Source: JBOEGW01 sp050633625 (GTDB lineage: Bacteria > Pseudomonadota > Alphaproteobacteria > Rhodobacterales > Rhodobacteraceae). From it: a DNA stretch of 64,000 bases. The translations under genes and the position numbers were made by a program. Positions 17,164 through 27,042 of the stretch are shown here, piece after piece. A model generated the notes under the pieces. That model was not told the origin of the DNA and did not search any database. It worked only from the letters and a program-made list of their open reading frames with translations. Position 1 is the first letter of the stretch. Each line of letters starts with the position of its first letter. The stretch covers positions 1 to 64,000 of the forward strand of contig JBOEGW010000004.1 of NCBI GenBank assembly GCA_050633625.1, read 5' to 3'.

Positions 17164-18537
17164 ATGGCATCTGCAGCGGAACAAATGGCATCAAACCTTT
17201 CTTGGGGGATGATGGGCAAGGCGACTGAGCTGCGCCAACGAATTTTCTTTACGATCGGCTTGCTGATTATCTACCGGATTGGGACGTATATCCCGGTGCC
17301 GGGGATTGATGCGGGTGCGCTGCGCGACTTCATGGAGGCCGCTGGATCGGGCATTGGCGGCATCTTGTCGATGTTTACCGGGGGCGCACTTGGCCGGATG
17401 GGTGTGTTCGCCCTTGGGATCATGCCCTACATTACAGCGTCCATCATCATTCAACTGTTGGCTTCAATGTGGGAGCCGCTCAAACAGCTGAAAAAAGAAG
17501 GCGAAGCGGGGCGCAAGAAAATCAACCAGTACACCCGCTACGGGACTGTCGTATTGGCGACGGGGCAAGCATTTGCGCTGGCGAACAGCTTGCAAGCCGG
17601 TGATCTCGTCACAAATCCGGGCGTTTACTTCCTTTCCAGCGCTATCGTGACGCTGGTGGGTGGGACCATGTTCTTGATGTGGCTCGGTGAGCAAATCACC
17701 GCGCGCGGCATCGGCAACGGGATTTCGCTGATTATCTACGTTGGTATTGTGTCTGAGCTTCCAGCTCAGTTCGCGCAGTTTCTAAGCCAAGGGCGCGCAG
17801 GTACTGTGAGCGCGGGGGTGATTATCGCCGTGCTTGTCATGTTTGTCGCTGTGATTGGGTTTGCTGTCCTGATGGAGCGCGCGCTGCGCAAAATCCACAT
17901 TCAATACCCGCGTCGTCAGGTCGGGATGAAGGTCTATGACGCAGGGTCTTCGCACTTGCCGATCAAGGTGAACCCGGCGGGCGTTATCCCTGCGATTTTC
18001 GCCTCTGCACTTTTGTTGTTGCCGACGACCTTGTCCGGGCTGAACACCGGCGGCACCAGTAATCCGGTGATGTCTTGGGTGCTGGCTTATTTCGGTCCCG
18101 GGCAGCCTTTGTACCTGCTGTTTTTCACAGCTATGATCGTGTTCTTTACCTTCTTTTATACCAAGGAAGTTGCGTTCAAGACCGATGATGCGGCGGACAA
18201 CCTCAAACAACAAAACGGCTTTGTACCGGGTATTCGTCCGGGCAAGAAAACAGCGGAATATCTCGATTACGTTGTGAACCGTATTTTGGTGCTTGGTTCG
18301 CTGTATCTGGCTGCGATTTGTTTGTTGCCAGAAATCATGCGCAGCCAAATGTCTGTTCCGTTCTATTTCGGCGGCACCTCGATCCTCATTATGGTGTCGG
18401 TTGGTATGGATACGATCACACAAGTCCAAAGCCATCTCATGGCGCACCAATACGAAGGGCTTATTGAGAAATCTCAGCTGCGTGGTAAGCGCGGTGGGAA
18501 AGCGAAAAAGGGACGGAAGGGGCCGGCTAGACGATGA
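17164..18537 (+). CDS. secY: Preprotein translocase subunit SecY
   Basis: A 457-residue central channel of the Sec translocon with ten hydrophobic helices. Features include [20 protein letters not shown] in the first helix, the plug-region [19 protein letters not shown], and the cytoplasmic loop [20 protein letters not shown]. The ATG at 17164 follows AGGGGG and matches relatives that begin MASAAEQMA. The basic tail ([16 protein letters not shown]) ends with a stop overlapping adk by ATGA. Confidence 0.97.
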   Translation: MASAAEQMASNLSWGMMGKATELRQRIFFTIGLLIIYRIGTYIPVPGIDAGALRDFMEAAGSGIGGILSMFTGGALGRMGVFALGIMPYITASIIIQLLASMWEPLKQLKKEGEAGRKKINQYTRYGTVVLATGQAFALANSLQAGDLVTNPGVYFLSSAIVTLVGGTMFLMWLGEQITARGIGNGISLIIYVGIVSELPAQFAQFLSQGRAGTVSAGVIIAVLVMFVAVIGFAVLMERALRKIHIQYPRRQVGMKVYDAGSSHLPIKVNPAGVIPAIFASALLLLPTTLSGLNTGGTSNPVMSWVLAYFGPGQPLYLLFFTAMIVFFTFFYTKEVAFKTDDAADNLKQQNGFVPGIRPGKKTAEYLDYVVNRILVLGSLYLAAICLLPEIMRSQMSVPFYFGGTSILIMVSVGMDTITQVQSHLMAHQYEGLIEKSQLRGKRGGKAKKGRKGPARR

Positions 18538-19109
18538 ACATTATTCTGCTTGGACCGCCAGGAGCGGGCAAAGGGACGCAGGCGGCAAAGCTTGTGGAAG
18601 AGCGGGACATGATCCAGCTTTCCACAGGAGATATGCTACGCGCTGCACGTACTTCGGGCACTGAGATGGGCAACAAGGTCGCGGCGATCATGGACGCGGG
18701 CGAGCTGGTGACAGACGAGATCGTGATCGGTTTGATCCGCGAACAGCTTGAGGGCGAGAAAAAGGGCGGCTTCATTTTTGATGGCTTTCCGCGCACCCTC
18801 GCGCAGGCGGATGCGCTTGGCGATCTCTTGGCGGAAAAGGGTGAAACCCTTGATGCCGTGATCGAGATGCAGGTCGAGGACGATGTACTTGTTGGTCGCA
18901 TCGTTGGCCGTGCTCAGGAAGCTGCCGCAGCGGGGAAACCCGTGCGCGCGGACGATAATGAGGAAAGCCTCAAGATCCGGTTGATGGAATACTACAAGAA
19001 GACATCGCCTCTCATCGGCTATTACTGGGCCAAAGGGGATTTGAAAGCCATCGATGGCCTTGCGTCAATTGATGATGTTTCTGCTTCGATCGCGAAAATT
19101 CTCGGCTAG
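18534..19109 (+). CDS. adk: Adenylate kinase (short LID form)
   Basis: A 191-residue kinase converting ATP and AMP to two ADP. It has the P-loop [15 protein letters not shown], the AMP-binding STGDMLRAA, and [16 protein letters not shown]. The LID is the short form without the zinc-binding Cys cluster ([20 protein letters not shown]). It is translationally coupled to secY by ATGA, the usual arrangement. Confidence 0.96.
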   Translation: MNIILLGPPGAGKGTQAAKLVEERDMIQLSTGDMLRAARTSGTEMGNKVAAIMDAGELVTDEIVIGLIREQLEGEKKGGFIFDGFPRTLAQADALGDLLAEKGETLDAVIEMQVEDDVLVGRIVGRAQEAAAAGKPVRADDNEESLKIRLMEYYKKTSPLIGYYWAKGDLKAIDGLASIDDVSASIAKILG

Positions 19110-19129
19110 AATCGGGATGTGACCCTATG

Positions 19130-19168
19130 CGAACGCCGCCCGCCACTGCGCAGGGCGGCGTTTTTCGT
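19130..19168 (+). terminator. Intrinsic terminator after adk
   Basis: AACGCCGCCC (19132-19141) pairs perfectly with GGGCGGCGTT (19153-19162), followed by a T run. It ends the rplO-secY-adk unit. Confidence 0.9.
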
Positions 19169-19224
19169 TTGGCAAGGGGCGGCTCGCGTCCTATCCTTTT
19201 GATGTCTTACTGGGGAATGACGCA

Positions 19225-19605
19225 ATGAAACGATTTTTGACAACCGCGATAACGGCCTTGGCGCTTGCTGGCCCGGCTTATGCAAACGTATTTGTGAACG
19301 GTCCGAAGGGCTGTGACTATATTGAAAGCTGGGACCAATATGGCGCGATCTATACCCAAGACGAGGATCACACGATCCTCACAGGGGGTGAATTGTCAGC
19401 GATTGAGTGGTTTTGTGCTTTTCAAAACCCGTTTGACCCCTACATGGAAGAAGGCGAGGTGCAAATCCAAGCCGGATATTGCATGGAACCGGGGTTTATT
19501 GAGCCGGGCGTGTTTACGCTCATGGAGCGGAGCGATGGCACTGTCCAGCTGGACAGCTCCCGCTGGGATGACCCTTTGATCCTCACGATTTGCCGCGCGC
19601 CTTAG
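19225..19605 (+). CDS. Small secreted hypothetical protein
   Basis: A 126-residue protein with a clear Sec signal (MKRFLTTAITALALAGPAYA, cleavage after AYA about residue 20). The mature part is acidic and contains four Cys (GCDY, WFCAF, GYCME, TICRA), consistent with two disulfides in the periplasm. No family recognised. It stands alone between the adk terminator and the rpsM leader. Confidence 0.65.
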   Translation: MKRFLTTAITALALAGPAYANVFVNGPKGCDYIESWDQYGAIYTQDEDHTILTGGELSAIEWFCAFQNPFDPYMEEGEVQIQAGYCMEPGFIEPGVFTLMERSDGTVQLDSSRWDDPLILTICRAP

Positions 19606-19828
19606 CGGGCGTCGTGGCGTCGTGCACTTGTTTTTAAGGGTTGGTCTTGACCCGGACTTCAAAGCCTCGTAAGTCACCGCATCCCTTATGGGAATCGGTG
19701 TGTCTGGGGTCGCCCCCTATACTCACCAGATCATAGTTTCAGCTGCGGCCCGCGGGGGATGATCCCGGCGGGCTTACGTTGTGAAAAAAGGACCTGGAAC
19801 CACGGGTCCGCAACGAAAGGAAGATACC

Positions 19829-20197
19829 TTGGCACGTATTGCCGGCGTTAATATCCCGACGCATAAACGCGTCCCGATTGCCCTCACATATATCACAGGC
19901 ATTGGCCCTACCTCCGCTCAAGCGATTTGCGAAGCCGTCAAAATTGACGTGACACGCCGCGTAAATGAGCTGTCCGATGCTGAAGTTCTCGCGGTTCGTG
20001 AGCACATCGACGCAAATTACACAGTTGAAGGTGATTTGCGCCGTGAAACGCAAATGAACATCAAACGTCTGATGGACCTTGGTTGCTACCGCGGCCTGCG
20101 TCATCGTCGTAACCTTCCTGTTCGCGGTCAGCGGACTCACACGAATGCGCGCACGCGCAAAGGCCCGGCGAAAGCAATCGCTGGCAAGAAGAAGTAA
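19829..20197 (+). CDS. rpsM: 30S ribosomal protein S13 (TTG start)
   Basis: A 122-residue S13 with [26 protein letters not shown] and the C-terminal [20 protein letters not shown]. No ATG exists at the family start; TTG at 19829 gives [10 protein letters not shown] exactly, with GAAAGGAAG (19815-19823) as binding site, and the next upstream ATG would add 16 foreign residues. It begins the rpsM-rpsK-rpoA-rplQ group. Confidence 0.95.
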   Translation: MARIAGVNIPTHKRVPIALTYITGIGPTSAQAICEAVKIDVTRRVNELSDAEVLAVREHIDANYTVEGDLRRETQMNIKRLMDLGCYRGLRHRRNLPVRGQRTHTNARTRKGPAKAIAGKKK

Positions 20198-20212
20198 GGG
20201 AGGGTTTGATCA

Positions 20213-20602
20213 ATGGCACGCGATAAAGTTCGGACCAAGCGCAAAGAGCGCAAGAACATCGCCTCCGGTGTGGCGCATGTGAACTCTTCGTTCAACAACA
20301 CCAAAATCCTGATCTCAGACGTTCAGGGCAACGCAATTTCCTGGTCCTCCGCAGGCACCATGGGTTTCAAAGGCTCGCGCAAATCGACGCCTTATGCCGC
20401 TCAAATGGCTGCTGAAGATGCAGGCAAAAAAGCACAAGAGCACGGCGTGAAAACGCTTGAAGTCGAAGTGCAAGGGCCGGGTTCGGGCCGTGAAAGCGCA
20501 TTGCGCGCTTTGGCTGCAATCGGGTTCAACATCACGTCTATTCGTGACGTGACACCGATGGCACACAACGGTTGTCGTCCGCCCAAACGCCGCCGCGTTT
20601 AA
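20213..20602 (+). CDS. rpsK: 30S ribosomal protein S11
   Basis: A 129-residue S11 with [20 protein letters not shown] and the C-terminal [16 protein letters not shown], which forms part of the mRNA platform. GGGAGGG precedes the ATG. It is followed after 111 bases by rpoA, with a hairpin between. Confidence 0.97.
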   Translation: MARDKVRTKRKERKNIASGVAHVNSSFNNTKILISDVQGNAISWSSAGTMGFKGSRKSTPYAAQMAAEDAGKKAQEHGVKTLEVEVQGPGSGRESALRALAAIGFNITSIRDVTPMAHNGCRPPKRRRV

Positions 20603-20616
20603 GGCAGAATTTTCTC

Positions 20617-20646
20617 ACTCGGGCCTTGGATTCTCTTGGCCCGAGT
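20617..20646 (+). other. Hairpin between rpsK and rpoA
   Basis: A 9-bp stem ACTCGGGCC (20617-20625) with GGCCCGAGT (20638-20646), followed after five bases by TTTTT; a second 7-bp hairpin (CTGCCTT 20672-20678, AAGGCAG 20688-20694) lies closer to rpoA. Placement suggests partial termination that could tune rpoA relative to ribosomal protein output; this is inference. Confidence 0.5.
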
Positions 20647-20713
20647 ACGTCATTTTTAAACCTCGGGCGTGCTGCCTTTTGGACATGAAGGCAGGACTGG
20701 TATGGAGGGACGC

Positions 20714-21730
20714 ATGATCCACAAAAACTGGGCTGAACTAATTAAACCCACACAACTTGACGTTAAGCCGGGCAACGAGCCTGCGCGTCAGGCGACTGTG
20801 ATTGCCGAACCACTTGAGCGTGGTTTCGGTCTTACACTCGGAAACGCATTGCGCCGTATTTTGATGTCGAGCCTGCAAGGCGCGGCGATCACTTCGGTTC
20901 AAATCGACAACGTCCTGCACGAGTTTTCCTCGATTGCTGGCGTTCGCGAAGACGTGACCGATGTTGTGCTGAACCTCAAAGGTGTCGCGCTGCGTATGGA
21001 AGTCGAAGGGCCAAAACGTCTGTCGATTTCTGCCAAAGGGCCACAGGTTGTGACCGCTGGCGACATTGCCGAAAGCGCGGGCATCGAAGTCCTGAACAAA
21101 GATCACGTGATTTGTCACCTCGATGATGGCGCTGATTTGTTCATGGAGCTGACAGTCAACACCGGCAAAGGCTATGTTTCGGCTGAGAAGAACAAACCGG
21201 AAGACGCGCCGATTGGCCTGATCCCGGTTGATGCGATTTATTCGCCAGTGAAAAAAGTGTCTTACGACGTGCAGCCGACCCGTGAAGGTCAGGTGCTCGA
21301 CTATGACAAGCTGACGTTGAAAGTCGAAACAGACGGCTCGATCACACCAGATGACGCCGTGGCTTTTGCTGCGCGTATTCTGCAAGATCAACTGTCGATT
21401 TTCGTGAACTTCGATGAGCCTGAAGCGGCTGGTCGTCAGGACGAAGATGACGGCCTTGAGTTCAACCCGCTTCTGCTCAAGAAAGTGGACGAGTTGGAGC
21501 TGTCTGTCCGGTCCGCGAACTGCCTCAAGAACGACAACATTGTCTACATCGGTGATCTCATCCAGAAAACCGAAGCAGAGATGCTGCGCACGCCAAACTT
21601 TGGCCGCAAGTCGCTCAACGAGATCAAGGAAGTGCTTTCGGGCATGGGTCTGCACCTCGGCATGGATGTCGAAGAATGGCCACCTGAGAACATCGAAGAT
21701 CTCGCGAAGAAATTCGAAGATCAATTCTAA
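20714..21730 (+). CDS. rpoA: RNA polymerase subunit alpha
   Basis: A 338-residue alpha subunit. The N-terminal assembly domain includes [20 protein letters not shown], and the C-terminal domain that binds UP elements and activators contains [19 protein letters not shown]. The ATG at 20714 fits relatives starting [12 protein letters not shown] and is preceded by TGGAGGGA; the frame is open 45 bases upstream. rplQ follows after 132 bases that contain a GGGGGCGG/CCGCCCCC hairpin. Confidence 0.97.
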   Translation: MIHKNWAELIKPTQLDVKPGNEPARQATVIAEPLERGFGLTLGNALRRILMSSLQGAAITSVQIDNVLHEFSSIAGVREDVTDVVLNLKGVALRMEVEGPKRLSISAKGPQVVTAGDIAESAGIEVLNKDHVICHLDDGADLFMELTVNTGKGYVSAEKNKPEDAPIGLIPVDAIYSPVKKVSYDVQPTREGQVLDYDKLTLKVETDGSITPDDAVAFAARILQDQLSIFVNFDEPEAAGRQDEDDGLEFNPLLLKKVDELELSVRSANCLKNDNIVYIGDLIQKTEAEMLRTPNFGRKSLNEIKEVLSGMGLHLGMDVEEWPPENIEDLAKKFEDQF

Positions 21731-21862
21731 GATTTGGGGGGCGGGCGACCGCCCCCTACGAATGCCCGGTTTGCCGGGGAAGATCAGGGCAAATGCCCCA
21801 AGGAGAGTGGCTGACACGCATCGGCTGCCAGACAAAGCAAAACAAAAGTTAAGGATAAAGAC

Positions 21863-22291
21863 ATGCGTCACGCAAAAGGATACCGCCGCCTGAACCGCAC
21901 CCATGAACACCGCAAAGCGCTGTTCGCGAATATGGCCGGCTCGCTCATCGAGCATGAGCAAATCAAAACAACTCTGCCGAAAGCAAAAGAGCTTCGCCGC
22001 ATCGTTGAAAAACTCATTACACTTGGCAAACGCGGCGATCTGCACGCGCGCCGTCAAGCAGGTGCACAGCTGAAGCAGGACGCCTATGTTGCGAAACTGT
22101 TCGACGTGCTTGGCCCGCGCTACAAAGACCGTCAAGGCGGCTACGTGCGCGTTCTGAAGGCTGGCTTCCGCTACGGCGACATGGCGCCTATGGCGATCAT
22201 CGAATTTGTTGACCGCGATGTGGACGCAAAAGGCGCAGCTGATAAAGCGCGCGTTGCTGCGGCAGAAGAAGCAGCTTTCGCTGAAGAATAA
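21863..22291 (+). CDS. rplQ: 50S ribosomal protein L17
   Basis: A 142-residue L17 starting [20 protein letters not shown]. The C-terminus carries an Ala/Glu extension (about 20 residues) common in alphaproteobacteria. TTAAGGA precedes the ATG. It is the last gene of the ribosomal region. Confidence 0.97.
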   Translation: MRHAKGYRRLNRTHEHRKALFANMAGSLIEHEQIKTTLPKAKELRRIVEKLITLGKRGDLHARRQAGAQLKQDAYVAKLFDVLGPRYKDRQGGYVRVLKAGFRYGDMAPMAIIEFVDRDVDAKGAADKARVAAAEEAAFAEE

Positions 22292-22315
22292 ACCTTCGCT
22301 TTACGTGAAGTTTGA

Positions 22316-22348
22316 GAAACCCCGCTCAGGAATGAGCGGGGTTTTTTG
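22316..22348 (+). terminator. Intrinsic terminator after rplQ
   Basis: AACCCCGCTCA (22318-22328) pairs with TGAGCGGGGTT (22333-22343) across a short loop, followed by six T. It closes the alpha cluster. Confidence 0.92.
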
Positions 22349-22390
22349 CTTTTCGCGGGGAATGCTGCGCATCGTCAGGAAATTTGCGCG

Positions 22391-22558
22391 TCATGCCGCC
22401 CTGGGGTGTTTTGCCGATAGAAGGGTTCGTTGCCACGCGGTCACAGCACGGATTTCCCAATGTCGTTTTGCGCCACCGGAGGCGGAAACGGCGTTCATAT
22501 CGCGTTTTGCTGCGCGTTCAGCGGGTTCGTCCATGAAATAGTGTCGGAATTCCGCCAT
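22391..22558 (-). CDS. Possible small basic protein (55 aa)
   Basis: In the otherwise empty 395 bases between rplQ and the LuxR gene, the minus strand carries a 55-residue frame. The ATG at 22558-22556 is preceded by AGAGGAAGG with a 6-base spacer, an excellent binding site. The product begins MAEFRHYFMDEPAERAAKRD and is hydrophilic. No family recognised. The ribosome binding site is the main support; conservation is untested. The rest of the gap shows no gene. Confidence 0.45.
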   Translation of the reverse strand: MAEFRHYFMDEPAERAAKRDMNAVSASGGAKRHWEIRAVTAWQRTLLSAKHPRAA

Positions 22559-22686
22559 TTCACGCCTTCCTCTGCGTCCAAAACGGCCAATCGACTTGCC
22601 ACATTCTGGTTACTCTTCTTATAGTTGATGAAGTTAGTTTTCGATTTCTAAGCGCCCACTGTTTGTGGAAGGGGAGGAACACGCGT

Positions 22687-23298
22687 GTGACGGACACCAA
22701 GAAGCTGGATCAAAGCCTCGCGAGATTGGCGGATTTCGCGCCCAAAGGTTTTACGCTTGGTTTGCATATCCGCTTTGCTGCGGCGCATCTGATGATCCAA
22801 ACGTATGATCCGCGCTGGACAGAGATTTACACAGAGCGCGGTTACATGCTCGCTGATCCCACGGTGTTTTGGGGCTTTGGGCATGATGGCTGGATTCGAT
22901 GGAGCGAAGTCGATTTGCCCGATCCTCACAATATTCTTGGCCAAGCGCGCAGTTTCGGTCTGGAATATGGTGTGGTGGTGGCTCATGGGCCAACTGCGTC
23001 GCGCACCATCGGTGGGTTTGCGCGTCAGGACCGCGAGTATAACGAAGACGAGATCGCCCAAATCCAACAAATCGTTGTGCAACTTCATGAGGATTCGACC
23101 CCACCCGAACACCTCACATCTGCGCAACGCATGGCGCTTCGTTTGATCGCGAAGGGCAGCCGCCATGCTGAAGCGGCTGGTCTGCTGGGGATTTCGGAAA
23201 GCGCGCTCAAAGCCCGGTTGCGCTCCGCGCGAGAGCGGCTTTTTGTTCGCACCACCGCCGAGGCGATTCAACGCGCGCAAGAATACAACCTGCTCTAG
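22687..23298 (+). CDS. LuxR-type quorum-sensing-like regulator (no LuxI nearby)
   Basis: A 203-residue protein with an N-terminal autoinducer-binding domain and C-terminal LuxR helix-turn-helix. Residues typical of acyl-homoserine-lactone receptors are visible: W and Y in RWTEIY, DP in LADPTVFW, W in IRWSEV and G in TIGGFA. The DNA-binding part (LTSAQRMALRLIAKG, then LGISESALKARLRSARERLF) has Gln where LuxR proteins often have Glu in the LT..E motif. GTG 22687 was chosen because GGGGAGGA lies 8 bases before it. No synthase gene occurs in the window. Confidence 0.82.
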   Translation: MTDTKKLDQSLARLADFAPKGFTLGLHIRFAAAHLMIQTYDPRWTEIYTERGYMLADPTVFWGFGHDGWIRWSEVDLPDPHNILGQARSFGLEYGVVVAHGPTASRTIGGFARQDREYNEDEIAQIQQIVVQLHEDSTPPEHLTSAQRMALRLIAKGSRHAEAAGLLGISESALKARLRSARERLFVRTTAEAIQRAQEYNLL

Positions 23299-23330
23299 CG
23301 GCGCCTCCTTTCGAGGGGTAGTCTCAGCGC

Positions 23331-24641
23331 ATGGCTGACCTCTTCCAATCTGACCAAACGCCCGAATCAAACGCCGCGCCGCGCCCGCTGGCTGACAAGT
23401 TGCGCCCGCAATCGCTTGGTGAGGTGATCGGACAGGAACAGGTGCTTGGCCCGGACGCACCGCTTGGGGTGATGTTATCCTCCCGCTCATTGTCCTCGCT
23501 CGTTTTGTGGGGGCCACCCGGCGTTGGAAAGACGACAATCGCGCGACTGTTGGCGGATGAAACGGACCTGCATTTCGTCCAGATCAGTGCGATCTTTACC
23601 GGCGTTCCTGAGTTACGAAAGGTTTTTGAGGCTGCGAAACATCGCCGCTCAAACGGGCAGGGGACTTTGTTGTTCGTTGATGAGATTCACCGTTTCAACA
23701 AAGCGCAACAAGACGGGTTTTTGCCCTATATGGAAGACGGCACGATCTTGTTGGTCGGTGCCACGACGGAAAACCCTTCTTTTGAGTTGAATGCGGCGGT
23801 CTTGTCCCGCGCGCAGGTGTTGGTGTTGAACCGGCTCGAACATGATGATTTGGAGCGTTTGGCAAAGCGCGCCGAAGCGGAATTGGCCCGCGATCTCCCT
23901 CTGGACGAAGAAGCCCGTGAGGCCTTGTTGGAAATGGCGGACGGGGATGGGCGCGCTCTGTTGAACCTGATTGAGCAGGTCATGGCGTGGCCGAGTCGGG
24001 AAACATTGTCGCGAGACCAGCTGGCCACGCGGCTCATGAAGCGCGCAGCACGGTATGACAAATCGGGCGACGAGCATTACAACCTGATTTCCGCCTTACA
24101 TAAGTCTATTCGTGGCTCAGACCCGGATGGCGCGCTTTATTGGTTCGCGCGGATGCTGGAGGGCGGTGAAGATCCCCGGTTTTTGGCGCGCAGGCTCGTG
24201 CGAATGTCCGTTGAAGACATCGCGCTTGCGGACCCGCAGGCAAACGCGGTGTGTCTCCATGCTTGGGAAACCTATGAGCGGCTTGGCAGCCCTGAAGGTG
24301 AGTTGGCGTTGAGCCAAGCTGTGATTTATCTGGCGCTGGCACCCAAATCCAATGCCGCCTATGTCGCCTATAAGGCCGCGCGATCTGCCGCGCGCAAAAC
24401 TGGCTCGCAAATGCCGCCCAAGCACATCTTGAATGCGCCCACGAAATTGATGGAAGATCAAGGTTACGGGACTGGTTATGCTTATGATCACGACGCCGAG
24501 GATGGGTTCTCCGGCCAAAACTATTTCCCGGACGGGATGCAACGTGGCGCCTATTATCAGCCTGTTGAACGCGGGTTCGAGCGTGATCTCAAGAAACGAG
24601 TCGCCTATTTTGAGGGGCTTCGGGCCAAGCGGCAAGGTTGA
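23331..24641 (+). CDS. rarA: Replication-associated recombination protein A (RarA/MgsA)
   Basis: A 436-residue AAA+ ATPase acting at stalled replication forks. Walker A GPPGVGKTTIA (about residue 61), Walker B TLLFVDEIHRFNKAQQDGFL, sensor 1 GATTENPSF, and the MgsA C-terminal tetramerisation domain (AHKSIRGSDPDGALYW-like segment and PDGMQRGAYYQPVERG) are present. It starts 32 bases after the LuxR gene and is followed by crcB, the usual order in this group. Confidence 0.95.
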   Translation: MADLFQSDQTPESNAAPRPLADKLRPQSLGEVIGQEQVLGPDAPLGVMLSSRSLSSLVLWGPPGVGKTTIARLLADETDLHFVQISAIFTGVPELRKVFEAAKHRRSNGQGTLLFVDEIHRFNKAQQDGFLPYMEDGTILLVGATTENPSFELNAAVLSRAQVLVLNRLEHDDLERLAKRAEAELARDLPLDEEAREALLEMADGDGRALLNLIEQVMAWPSRETLSRDQLATRLMKRAARYDKSGDEHYNLISALHKSIRGSDPDGALYWFARMLEGGEDPRFLARRLVRMSVEDIALADPQANAVCLHAWETYERLGSPEGELALSQAVIYLALAPKSNAAYVAYKAARSAARKTGSQMPPKHILNAPTKLMEDQGYGTGYAYDHDAEDGFSGQNYFPDGMQRGAYYQPVERGFERDLKKRVAYFEGLRAKRQG

Positions 24642-24672
24642 CAAAGCCGCCGATTGAGCCGATGCAGCAGCC

Positions 24673-25050
24673 ATGTTTTCGACGTTTCTCTTTGTGGGGC
24701 TTGGCGGCGCGCTTGGCGCATGCTCACGCTACCTTGTGAATGTCTTCACGATGCGCGCCTTTGGGCCGGGCTTTCCAATGGGCACGCTCATGGTGAACGT
24801 CTTTGGCTCGTTTTTGATGGGCGTTCTTGTGGTGGTGCTCGCCAAGAAGGGGGGCACGCAGGCCGCGCCCTTTTTGATGACAGGATTGCTCGGCGGGTTT
24901 ACGACCTTTTCAGCATTCTCTCTGGACACGCTCACTCTGTTTGAGCGCGGCCAAATCAGCAGTGCAGCGCTTTATGTTGCGCTTTCTGTCGGCCTGTCTT
25001 TGGGGGCCGTTGTTCTTGGGGTTTTGGCAACGCGGATGGTGATGGCATGA
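24673..25050 (+). CDS. crcB: Fluoride channel CrcB/Fluc
   Basis: A 125-residue, four-helix membrane protein that exports fluoride as a dual-topology dimer. Family motifs: LGGALGACSRYLVN, LMVNVFGSFLMG and GLLGGFTTFSAFSLD. No fluoride riboswitch was noticed upstream. Its stop overlaps the start of the pseudouridine synthase gene by ATGA. Confidence 0.93.
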   Translation: MFSTFLFVGLGGALGACSRYLVNVFTMRAFGPGFPMGTLMVNVFGSFLMGVLVVVLAKKGGTQAAPFLMTGLLGGFTTFSAFSLDTLTLFERGQISSAALYVALSVGLSLGAVVLGVLATRMVMA

Positions 25051-26090
25051 GCAATGTTCAGATGATCGAAATTGGCCCCGATGATGGCGATCAACGGCTT
25101 GATCGTTGGTTTAGGCGCATTTTTCCGCATATCGCGCAGGGGCGCATTGAGAAGATGTGCCGAAAGGGCGAAATCCGGGTTGATGGGGGCCGCGTAAAGG
25201 CGAATACGCGTCTTGAAACGGGGCAAACCGTGCGGGTGCCGCCGCTGCCTTTGCCCTCGGAACGTCCGATGGTTTTCGCGACAACCAAAGTCAGTGATGC
25301 TGACACAAAGCTCATCCAGTCCTGTGTGATTTACAAGGATGACGACATCATCGTGCTGAACAAACCTGCCGGGCTTCCGAGCCAGGGGGGATCAAAGCAG
25401 ACGCGCCATGTGGATGGTTTGGCGGAGGCGCTCAAGTTTGGGATGGAAGAAAAGCCTCGACTTGTGCATCGTTTGGACAAGGACACCTCCGGCGTTATGG
25501 TCATGGCGCGTACGCGGCTTGTTGCCAAGGCGCTCACCGATGCGTTTCGGTCGCGCGATACCCGTAAGATTTATTGGGCGATTGTCGCGGGCGTGCCAAT
25601 GCCACGCATGGGCACCGTCAAATGGGCGTTGATGAAAGCACCCGGCCATGGCGGCAAAGGGGAGGGTGAAAAAATGATCTGTATCAACCCTTCGCGCATG
25701 TCCGAAAACCCCGATGCAAAACGGGCGGTGACAGATTACGCAGTGATCGAAAAACTTGCCATGCGGGCCGCTTGGGTCGGACTTGTGCCGATCACAGGCC
25801 GCACTCATCAGTTGCGCGCGCATATGGCTGAGATGGGGCACCCGATTGTCGGTGACGGAAAATACGGTGGTTCAGGCCAAGAAAACTTGGGTGACGGATG
25901 GGGGGCAATGCTCGGCGGTGATATTTCGCGCAAACTGCACCTCCACGCACGGTCCTTGACGATCAAACATCCTGTGACGAAAAAGCCAATGACCTTTGTT
26001 GCGGATCTGCCCGAACATATGGCGCGGACATGGCAGACGATGGGGTGGCGCCCTGAAGAGGCTCCGGCTGATCCGTTTGAGGACGAATGA
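25047..26090 (+). CDS. rluC: RluC/RluA-family 23S rRNA pseudouridine synthase
   Basis: A 347-residue enzyme with an N-terminal S4 RNA-binding domain (RLDRWFRRIFPHIAQGRIEK, about residues 13-32) and the PseudoU_synth_2 domain with catalytic Asp in LVHRLDKDTSGVMVMA. RluC modifies U955, U2504 and U2580 of 23S rRNA in E. coli; the exact sites here are inferred from domain layout. It is translationally coupled to crcB. Confidence 0.88.
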   Translation: MSNVQMIEIGPDDGDQRLDRWFRRIFPHIAQGRIEKMCRKGEIRVDGGRVKANTRLETGQTVRVPPLPLPSERPMVFATTKVSDADTKLIQSCVIYKDDDIIVLNKPAGLPSQGGSKQTRHVDGLAEALKFGMEEKPRLVHRLDKDTSGVMVMARTRLVAKALTDAFRSRDTRKIYWAIVAGVPMPRMGTVKWALMKAPGHGGKGEGEKMICINPSRMSENPDAKRAVTDYAVIEKLAMRAAWVGLVPITGRTHQLRAHMAEMGHPIVGDGKYGGSGQENLGDGWGAMLGGDISRKLHLHARSLTIKHPVTKKPMTFVADLPEHMARTWQTMGWRPEEAPADPFEDE

Positions 26091-26126
26091 GCGCCACATG
26101 TGGAACGAAGAATGGAGCGGCGCAGC

Positions 26127-26843
26127 ATGAGCACATGGGCCCCGAAACGGTTTTGGACAGAAACGAGCGTGATCCCCGAGGGGGATGGTTTTAGCGTGGT
26201 GTTGGATGGCCGCTCGGTGCGAACCCCTGCCAAAAGCCCGTTTGTTGTTCCCACTCAGGCGCTCGCTGAGGCGTGCGCTGCGGAATGGGATGCGCAAGAC
26301 GGTGAAGTACGCCCGGACACAATGCCCATGACCCGCACTGCAAATTCCGCGATCGACAAGGTGCGCCTACAGCGTGCGGAGGTTGCAGATATGCTCGCGG
26401 CTTATGGGGACAGCGATTTGTTGTGCTATCGGGCCGATACGCCAGCGGAGCTGGTTAAACGGCAGGCGGCGAGTTGGGATCCGATGTTGGCTTGGGCGGC
26501 GCAGACCCTTGGGGCAAAGCTTGAACCGCGCACAGGCGTGATTCACGCGGCGCAATCCTTAGAGTCTCAACAAGCTTTGAGCGCCCGCGTCCATCAGCTT
26601 GATGCGTTCCAACTTGCTGGATTTCATGACCTCGTGGCGATCTCCGGTTCACTCGTGTTGGGGTTTGCCACCTATCTGAAAGCCTTCGCTCCTGAGGATG
26701 TTTGGCACATGTCGCGGGTTGATGAGATGTGGCAAGAGGAGCAATGGGGCGAGGACGAGGAGGCGCAAGCGCTTGCTCAGGTGAAAAAGGACGGGTTTTT
26801 GCAGGCCGCAAAGTTTTGCGAAATGCTCGCGCGCTTAGGTTGA
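26127..26843 (+). CDS. ATP12-family F1-ATPase assembly chaperone
   Basis: A 238-residue protein of the ATP12 family, which protects the F1 alpha subunit during ATP synthase assembly in mitochondria and is common in alphaproteobacteria. Visible family features: KRFWTETSV at the start, GRSVRTPAKSPFVVPT, and MTRTANSAIDKV. The ATG at 26127 fits relatives; the frame is open to 26100. It lies 36 bases after rluC. Confidence 0.88.
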   Translation: MSTWAPKRFWTETSVIPEGDGFSVVLDGRSVRTPAKSPFVVPTQALAEACAAEWDAQDGEVRPDTMPMTRTANSAIDKVRLQRAEVADMLAAYGDSDLLCYRADTPAELVKRQAASWDPMLAWAAQTLGAKLEPRTGVIHAAQSLESQQALSARVHQLDAFQLAGFHDLVAISGSLVLGFATYLKAFAPEDVWHMSRVDEMWQEEQWGEDEEAQALAQVKKDGFLQAAKFCEMLARLG

Positions 26844-26925
26844 TTTGCGTCCCAAAAAACACGCAAAAACGTGAACATAAGTTAGGGTTTAGCGCCTTGG
26901 AATGGCGCTTGAGACCTTGACGGCT

Positions 26926-26942
26926 TTGGTGGTGTCCACCAA
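26926..26942 (+). promoter_or_regulatory. Inverted repeat upstream of amino-acid binding protein gene
   Basis: TTGGTGG-TGT-CCACCAA is a perfect 7-3-7 inverted repeat, 100 bases before the binding-protein gene and just downstream of TTGACG (26917-26922), which could be a -35 element. The position suggests a repressor operator overlapping a promoter. No regulator gene adjoins. Pattern only. Confidence 0.4.
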
Positions 26943-27042
26943 TCTAGGGGCGGAACGGGCAACCTACGAAAAAGGGCGCACCTAGGGTTGGAGACAGCCC
27001 AACATGACCACCGAAATGGTGGGAACTCTGAATGAGGTGGAA

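Noticed and set aside
20738..22135. 465-codon open frame on the minus strand
   Set aside because: Antisense to rpoA and rplQ; shadow of the coding strand.
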